This document shows positions 57,853-64,000 of a DNA stretch of 64,000 nt, in pieces (the stretch's first letter is position 1; every line of letters begins with the position of its first letter). The notes below the pieces were generated by a model. That model saw nothing but the letters and a program-made list of their open reading frames with translations, was not told the origin of the DNA and did no database searches. Both the position numbers and the translations under genes were made by a program. Origin of the DNA: Piper betle (taxonomy: Eukaryota; Streptophyta; Magnoliopsida; Piperales; Piperaceae); NCBI GenBank assembly GCA_033002965.1, contig JAURVB010012328.1, positions 62,001-126,000 of the forward strand, written 5' to 3'.

Positions 57853-59130
57853 GTAGCTCTTCGTGGATGACTTCAACCTAATTCTAAGTTTTGTTGATCA
57901 GCTCCATTAGCTGTCAAATTTTGAATGCAAAGCCAGGTACCAGATACATTATTGTAGGATTAGTTGATGTGCTTACCAGAATCATGTCGTACTTGTTGCT
58001 ATCTTTTGTGCAATTCAGCAGTGCCTTGCTGATTTTTTAACTTTTTTAATGATAATCATCGTGATCCATGTATAGACTATGGTCAATGTGAATTAATTTT
58101 TTCTTTGAAAGGGATAAAAGGTTATTCTTCTGGTAAGGGCCAAGTGGCTGCTGACCAGCATTTTCCGACCTGAATGCAAAATTGTCATTTCTTAACGTTT
58201 ACCACAAGTAGAAACCTGTTGGGTTACATGTACAAACATGTAGAAATGCTCTTTTGTAGTTAATGCAAACATGTATCTGCAGAATTCGCTGGTCATGCCA
58301 TGCTTATAATGGTCGCCCTAAATTTGAGTTCTTGCTAGGCCTGTAGAGCTTGTGCCAACTTTAATGGGCCACCTGCCACTCCCATGCTAAAATTTGTCAT
58401 CTGAATCCCTCTTATCTGATCGTGTCTCAATTTTGCTTGACCCAACCCCAAAAAGAAAAGGAAAAACCATTTATCTTCTCAATGCTTCAAAATTGTTCGT
58501 CTATTGATGATTTATCTTTTAGTTTATATACATATGTTGGTTAGGGATGTCATTGAGCTATAATTTTTTTAGTTTCCACAAGGTTCTCAAAAGTTCATGT
58601 AATATATGGGAACGTAATGTAAGAATATTTTATAGTTGCAAACAAATCTTCAAGCTAAATGAAGGCTTGATGATAACTCTCCAGCTGGTTCAACAGGCAG
58701 GCTCTATGATCTTGTTAAATAGTTGTTGGCTGAGCTAACAAATGAGGAAATATATATAAAGTTCATGGTAATCAAATTCTTTTGGTGTTATAGAAATACC
58801 TAGTACTTTTATCGCAAGGTTTGCATGACAAGGTGGGAACATGAAGTTAAGGACCCCTCAGGTGAATTGATATCTACTTTCTCTGACTTGGTTTGACTAT
58901 ATAGTTTCCTCATGAATATGACTTACTGCTTCTAGAAACACCTCTAAGTTTTTAAACTCTTTAAATCCCTATTTGTTTTGCATGTTTTGACAACTAGGCT
59001 CCTAACATTAGATTCCCTTAAAAAACCGAAGTTTAAATCTACAACGAGACAAACCAATAACTTAAAATTTGTTTTCTTTTTTTACATTTTTCTTTGTATC
59101 CATTTGTATTCAACTAGTCATACACTCTAT
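57853..59130. other. Downstream flank of the ATG27-like gene
   Basis: Presumably the 3' UTR followed by intergenic DNA. No open frame of interest and no repeat pair is seen; the poly(A) site cannot be placed with confidence. Confidence 0.4.
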
Positions 59131-60700
59131 ATGTGTAACACCTCAATTCGGCTTAGACACAGATTGAATGATGATGTTATAATTAAGTTGTTCATTGGGC
59201 TATTGATTTGATCTAATATAATGGAAACCCTCGAGAAAGCTTTAGATGAAAAATCTTACTAGAACTTCTATCTAAAATATGTTAATCATGCATACTAAAT
59301 GGAGGATCTTAATTTAAAAGGCTTCGAACATGAGCACTCTAAATCACGAGAGGGAGTACTTCTCCCGTAACTAAGAGGATGAACTTTATATATATATATA
59401 TATATAATTACTCAAAGCTACAACAGAGATAATACCACCCTTGAAGCTAAGAGGGTGAAATTTTCTAAATGCAGATGTATGATCCAGTTCTTATATTTAG
59501 TCCTAACCTTTGAATTAGGTAATTTATCAAATAGTGAAAAACTTGTTATATACAAAAACATTGAGGTTGTGGTTACCTATTCACACCCCACAAACTGTAA
59601 TTAAATATAACACAAACATTTTTCAAGTGCTAGGTCATCATACGTGAACACTTGTCTTCACGTAAATTCTTCAAGCGGTATGAATCGTGAGCTTTTCTAA
59701 TCTATGCTACTTCAACATAAATACACAATTGTAACTAAATACGTTTAGCGTACCTTACGTGCTCCAATATTAGTTTTAGGACGTTGAGCTTATACACCTA
59801 TAAACGATCATTAGATATTGCTTCAAAGTTATTACCCTACACAATAATTTGAATAATGATAACAATAATAACAAACACACAGATAGTACACGCACCAAAG
59901 CATTCTCAACAACTTATATCATCATACATAGTCTCTGAAATAAACTTCAGGACACCCACCCACATAAGTAGTGGCACATAACATGAATCATAGTTCTAAA
60001 AATATATGACATCAAACATCATAACACAGTTTCCACATGATACACAATATCAAACATCAAAGTACAATCCCGTGAACCCTTTGATCTCTCTGCCTATGCC
60101 AGCCATTGCTATGAGAACTCACTTACACATATATAAGAAAATTGTTTATAATCAAATAAGTTTATTACTGGTCTAAAATAACAGCCAACAATTCAATATT
60201 GGCAGATTGGTATCTTATTACCCACAAAAAAATTGAAACTTTTAAAATACATCATAAAGCTGTAAACATAGGTTGAAGTGACTACACATCATGAACACAA
60301 CTCATGTCGAGATAACTCAATAACAACATATCATAACATACATACTTATGCTCACACATCCTCTATATATCTCCCCCATTGTAGTCGAATGGCTTAGAAC
60401 TAATGTTGCAAGTTTTAGAACTAATGTTGCAAGTTTCAGAAAGGTGTTATGTTACACAATACATTCATATATTGCATTACTTAGGGTGAAAGGAGTATTA
60501 GTGCAATCTACATATGTCTGTATATCTCTCTTATTCATAAAGTCTCTCTTATTCATAAAATTGCATACCCTCGTAATACTTTGAAAGATCCGGATGAAGC
60601 ATATAACTCTGACACCAAAGCACAAGATGTGATTAATAGAGGTCAAAGAAATTCAATCTTATCTTAATTGAAACCAATCTTAAAATATGAAATGAATTAT
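59131..60700 (-). repeat. Possible degenerate LTR related to families A/C
   Basis: TGTAACACCTCAATTCGG at about 59133 resembles the plus-strand start of minus-oriented A and C LTRs. A block near 60165-60235 (TTACTGGTCTAAAATAACAG) recalls the TTACTGGTCCGAAAAATAAA block of A2. The right end is not identified and no target duplication is seen. Small tandem duplications occur at 60397-60440 and 60529-60560. Confidence 0.35.
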
Positions 60701-61259
60701 ACTATAAGTATTAATCAAAATGTGTGAGTATGACTTTAAAAAATCAACAAATGATATATTAACAAATTTATATCTAATCTTATGTGTTGACAAACTTTTC
60801 AAATCATCCATAAGATGTGAGATAAATAAGTTAATCAAAAATATAAAACAAGGTAAGAAATTCAAACAGTGCACACACGAATATTTTTAAGAAGTTTCAA
60901 ACTCATACTCCTCTTTTCCACACCACCGTAACTGTAACGACCTGTCATTTTTCACAATATTGTGGGCCTAGCTGGCTAGGTATTACTCACAATTTAGCAA
61001 AATATGTTTAACATTTCTAACAAAAATATATATAAAGATCCCACAGTCTTGGACCGTTCCCCATTAGCCACACTTATTTCTCAAATAAATAAAAAGGGAG
61101 TCCCCATATTTATTTTGCTCCATGCTCTGGTTGTCAATCACCTAATTTCGTATCTGCACACCTGCGGAGGCAATTCCACGTTAGTGATTACAACATTAAG
61201 TAGTATAATAAATAAAACATGTCAAGTACATTCCGCTATTTCCCTATGTTCATTTTAAT

Positions 61260-61900
61260 ATGTGGTGGAACAATTCCGCTATACTCCAAAACAATGCGGA
61301 GGTATCCGCTGTGATTTGCACACCCCAGCCGTAGCCCTTTTGTGGGGAGGCTACCACTACCATCTCCAGTGCCAGTGCCTCACACACCCCGGCTGTAGCT
61401 TTTTGTGGGGAAGCAATCACTGCACTCAGGTGATTGCTACGCCCCATTTGTGGGGAAGCTCTCACTGCCAACTCTAGTGTCAGTGCCTCACACACCCCGG
61501 CCGTAGCTGTTTTTATGGGGAGGTTATCACTGCACTCCAGTGCCAGTGCCTTGCACACCCCGGTCGTAGCCTTTTTATGGGGAGGCTATCACTACACTCA
61601 GGTGATTGCTACGCCCCATTTGTGGGAAAGCTCTCACTGCCAACTCTAGTGCCAGTGCTTCACACACCCTGGCTGTAGCCTTTTTATGGGGAGGCTATCA
61701 CTGCACTCAGGTGATTGCTACGCCCCGTTTGTGGGGAAGCTCTCATTACCAATTTTAGTGCCAGTGCCTCACACACCCCGGCCGTAGCCTTTTTATGGGG
61801 AGGCTATCACTGCACTTCAGTGCGATGGAGGAATCGTTGTGCCTCGCTCACCCCGGCCGTAGCCTTTTTGTGAGGCGGCTATCACTACTCCAAAACAATG
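61260..61900. repeat. Mosaic tandem repeat in C2 (62- and 109-bp units)
   Basis: The motif CACACCCCGGCCGTAGC recurs at about 61320, 61383, 61492, 61554, 61664, 61772 and 61848. Spacings of about 63, 109, 62, 110, 108 and 76 bp suggest two unit lengths that differ by a GGTGATTGCTACGCCCC-type insert. Each unit also carries TGGGGAGGCTATCAC. Confidence 0.8.
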
Positions 61901-63498
61901 TCGATGCATTACACAATTTACGCACATAATATGACCCCGTGTCGGACTGAGTCAATTCTTTGACCCCGGTTGCACTCGATGCATGGTGGTCGAATCTGGG
62001 CTCAGGCCGACCTAGGCTACCAACAAGGAAAGTACGATGTTCTACCTATTATACGTACCTGACTTGTGATTTCGTGTGACTGTGATCCGCTAACCCTAAT
62101 CTGAATGAGGGCATAAAATTATACATTAGTATAATTTTATTTGCATGAACCTACATGCAACTACATGACTAATATACTATCAATTTTTAAATGATGTAAT
62201 TAGTTCATGTTAGTCTTCATTACTTATTAAATTTTCAGCAATTCTGATGATAATTAATTATTAATTATCCCCATCCAAATCCCCATTAACTAGTTGATAA
62301 TTTAATTATTAACATGTCCCATACTTAATTCTTTTGTATTTACCTTATATTCTAACTCGACCGCATCGAGTTCTCCCATATTTACCTGGTTGCCATTCTA
62401 CTTTAACAGTTCATTTAACGACCCTAAAGCTCCCAGCTTTATTGTAGTCAACCAGCGAAAGCCGGTATTTTCACCATGCATGGCGACCAACCAGTAGCGT
62501 GGCGGCCTCCATTCGCTGTTATGGCGTCTCCAACTTGGCCACCACATGGCAACCCTCAACCAGTCCTTGGCAACCCCATTCCGGCCACCCAATCACCAAC
62601 CGCGACCTGACCATGGTAACTCCATGTCGGTCACATAATCAGCCCATGACCCATGGTGACTACCCTAGTCGGCCACATAAACAGCACCCGACTAGACCCA
62701 TGGCGGCTCCCCTTGCACCACCATGACGACGACCCTCTAGCACCACCATGACGACGACCCTCTAGCACCACCACGGCGGCGTCCCCGACCAGCATGGCTG
62801 CACCACCACACCGACACCGACCTGTTCTCCCCTCGGATTTCAGACCTGCGTGCCTCCTCAACGGTTTTGGCCCTCCAAGGTGACTCCATCCGGCCAGCAT
62901 CACCGTCGGGAGCAATTCCCACCTCCAGCACATCAACCCCGCACCATGGAAGGAAACACGGCGTGGTTGCTGCTGGAAAACAGCAGGACGTCCTCCTAGT
63001 TTTCTTCTTCCCTTGTTGATTTCTCATTAATTTCTTATGTTTATCATGTTTATGATTTATGCAACATGTGTATGCATGCAACAAAAGAAAAAGAAAGGAA
63101 AGAAAATTACCCGAGCGAAGGAGGTAATCCGGCGTCTGTCTGAGGAGGAAAAATGCAGATGACGCCCTCCCCTTCTCCTTTTATAATGAAATAAAATGAC
63201 GGGTAGGGTACGTGGAAGCACCCCTTCACCATAATTCCTTTAACCGGGTAATTGGGTAATCGACATGGTTCAATTAACCATTTCACTTAACCGGTTAAAT
63301 GGGTACATGGTATGGTTAACTTAAATGGTTAAATGGATAAATAGTGTAGTCGACTCGACCGATTCAACTAGAATTATCCGGTTAAAAATTACTTTTCAAT
63401 TAACCGGGTAATTCATACTTAACTAGCTAACGATTTTTTTCCATTTAAATGAAAAAAATTTTAAAATTTCCCACGTTCGATCCCACCGTGTCGAACGT

Positions 63499-63500
63499 TA

Positions 63501-63562
<62 letters not shown>
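63499..63562. repeat. (TTA)n microsatellite
   Basis: About 20 ATT/TTA trinucleotides just inside the right end of C2. Confidence 0.92.
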
Positions 63563-63585
63563 TTTCTCCGGGTCTTTATAGTAAC

Positions 63586-64000
63586 CAATGGTTAGGTAAG
63601 TCTTCTGTACTTCATCTTGACCAACCTTAGAGTGTTACAACCACTTGTCATTTACCAAGTAAGACCCAAGTGCTTCATGAACCCGCTTGTCCTTCATCAA
63701 ACTCAAACCTGAGTCGGCTTGTCAAGCCATACACTTGTCCTTCGCTCTTTGACGTCAAACTCAACTTCACATGCAAAAACAAACACTTACAATTATAACA
63801 ACCACACCACTTGACACCTGGAGTATCACAATTACTAGTGTCAGCACACACTAACCACACACGCCAATCACCACCCAATTGGTTCAATTGCTCACAAGAT
63901 CAACAAGATTTTTTACAATCAAATCACTCAAGAGATGTAAATACAATAACACATTGAAACACACTCTCTTGAATCCGAGAGTTGAAAAATTGGCAAAGGT
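63586..64000. other. Unassigned DNA at the right edge
   Basis: Mixed-composition DNA continuing past the window edge. No open frame or repeat partner is recognised inside the window. Confidence 0.4.

Larger units (their letters stand above)
60933..63580. mobile_element. Solo LTR-like element, family C (copy C2)
   Basis: 2,648 bp from TGTAACGACCTGTC to GGGTCTTTATA, with an exact duplication GTAAC (60928-60932 and 63581-63585). It shares both ends and internal blocks with C1. It contains a tandem repeat block (61320-61890), a GC-rich stretch (62460-62960) and a (TTA)n run near the right end. No coding sequence is supported. Confidence 0.83.

Overview
The window looks like nuclear DNA of a flowering plant. 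Its genes have introns, most of it is nested LTR retrotransposons, there is an endogenous plant pararetrovirus, and there are fragments of plant gene families (FAR1-related, aldehyde oxidase). The species cannot be fixed from the sequence. All family names below come from reading motifs by eye; no database was searched.

Layout. 1-3.2 kb: mostly anonymous DNA with one broken aldehyde oxidase exon (minus strand). 3.2-8.4 kb: an internally deleted Athila-like Ty3/gypsy element (minus strand) with two LTRs of about 1.15 kb, a gag remnant and almost no pol. 8.4-25.4 kb: a nest of solo LTRs. Three LTR families of about 2.5-3.2 kb recur (called A, B and C here). B1 (8424-15477) holds A1 and a tandem TRIM-like array. 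A3 (17026-25434) holds C1 and B2. A3 itself splits a FAR1-related pseudogene whose halves lie at 25.8-25.4 kb and 17.0-15.5 kb. Most of these insertions keep exact 5-bp target duplications, so the order of insertion can be read.

26.8-41.8 kb: a small pararetrovirus fragment with a primer-binding site is followed by a cluster of GC-rich/AT-rich foldback elements (27.0-33.6 kb). Their cores are arrays of TTGACTCGA / TCGAGTCAA palindromes. Next comes a near full-length, decayed endogenous caulimovirid on the minus strand (33.6-41.1 kb), whose 49-bp ends repeat each other at a spacing of about 7.44 kb. A related GC-rich inverted-repeat element and a long (AT)n tract close the region.

41.9-57.9 kb: the one gene that appears intact. 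It has eleven exons on the plus strand, encodes 281 aa, and resembles plant proteins annotated as ATG27-like: signal peptide, cysteine-rich lumenal domain, one membrane span, short tail. Two introns are swollen, one by a solo C LTR and the other by a solo A LTR plus Ty3/gypsy debris. 57.9-64 kb: anonymous DNA, a possible degenerate LTR, and a third solo C LTR (60933-63580) with internal tandem repeats.

The most unusual items are the dyad-symmetric foldback array with its sequence link to LTR family A, the reciprocal nesting of LTR families A and B, the TRIM-like array with a matching empty site, and the terminally redundant pararetrovirus.
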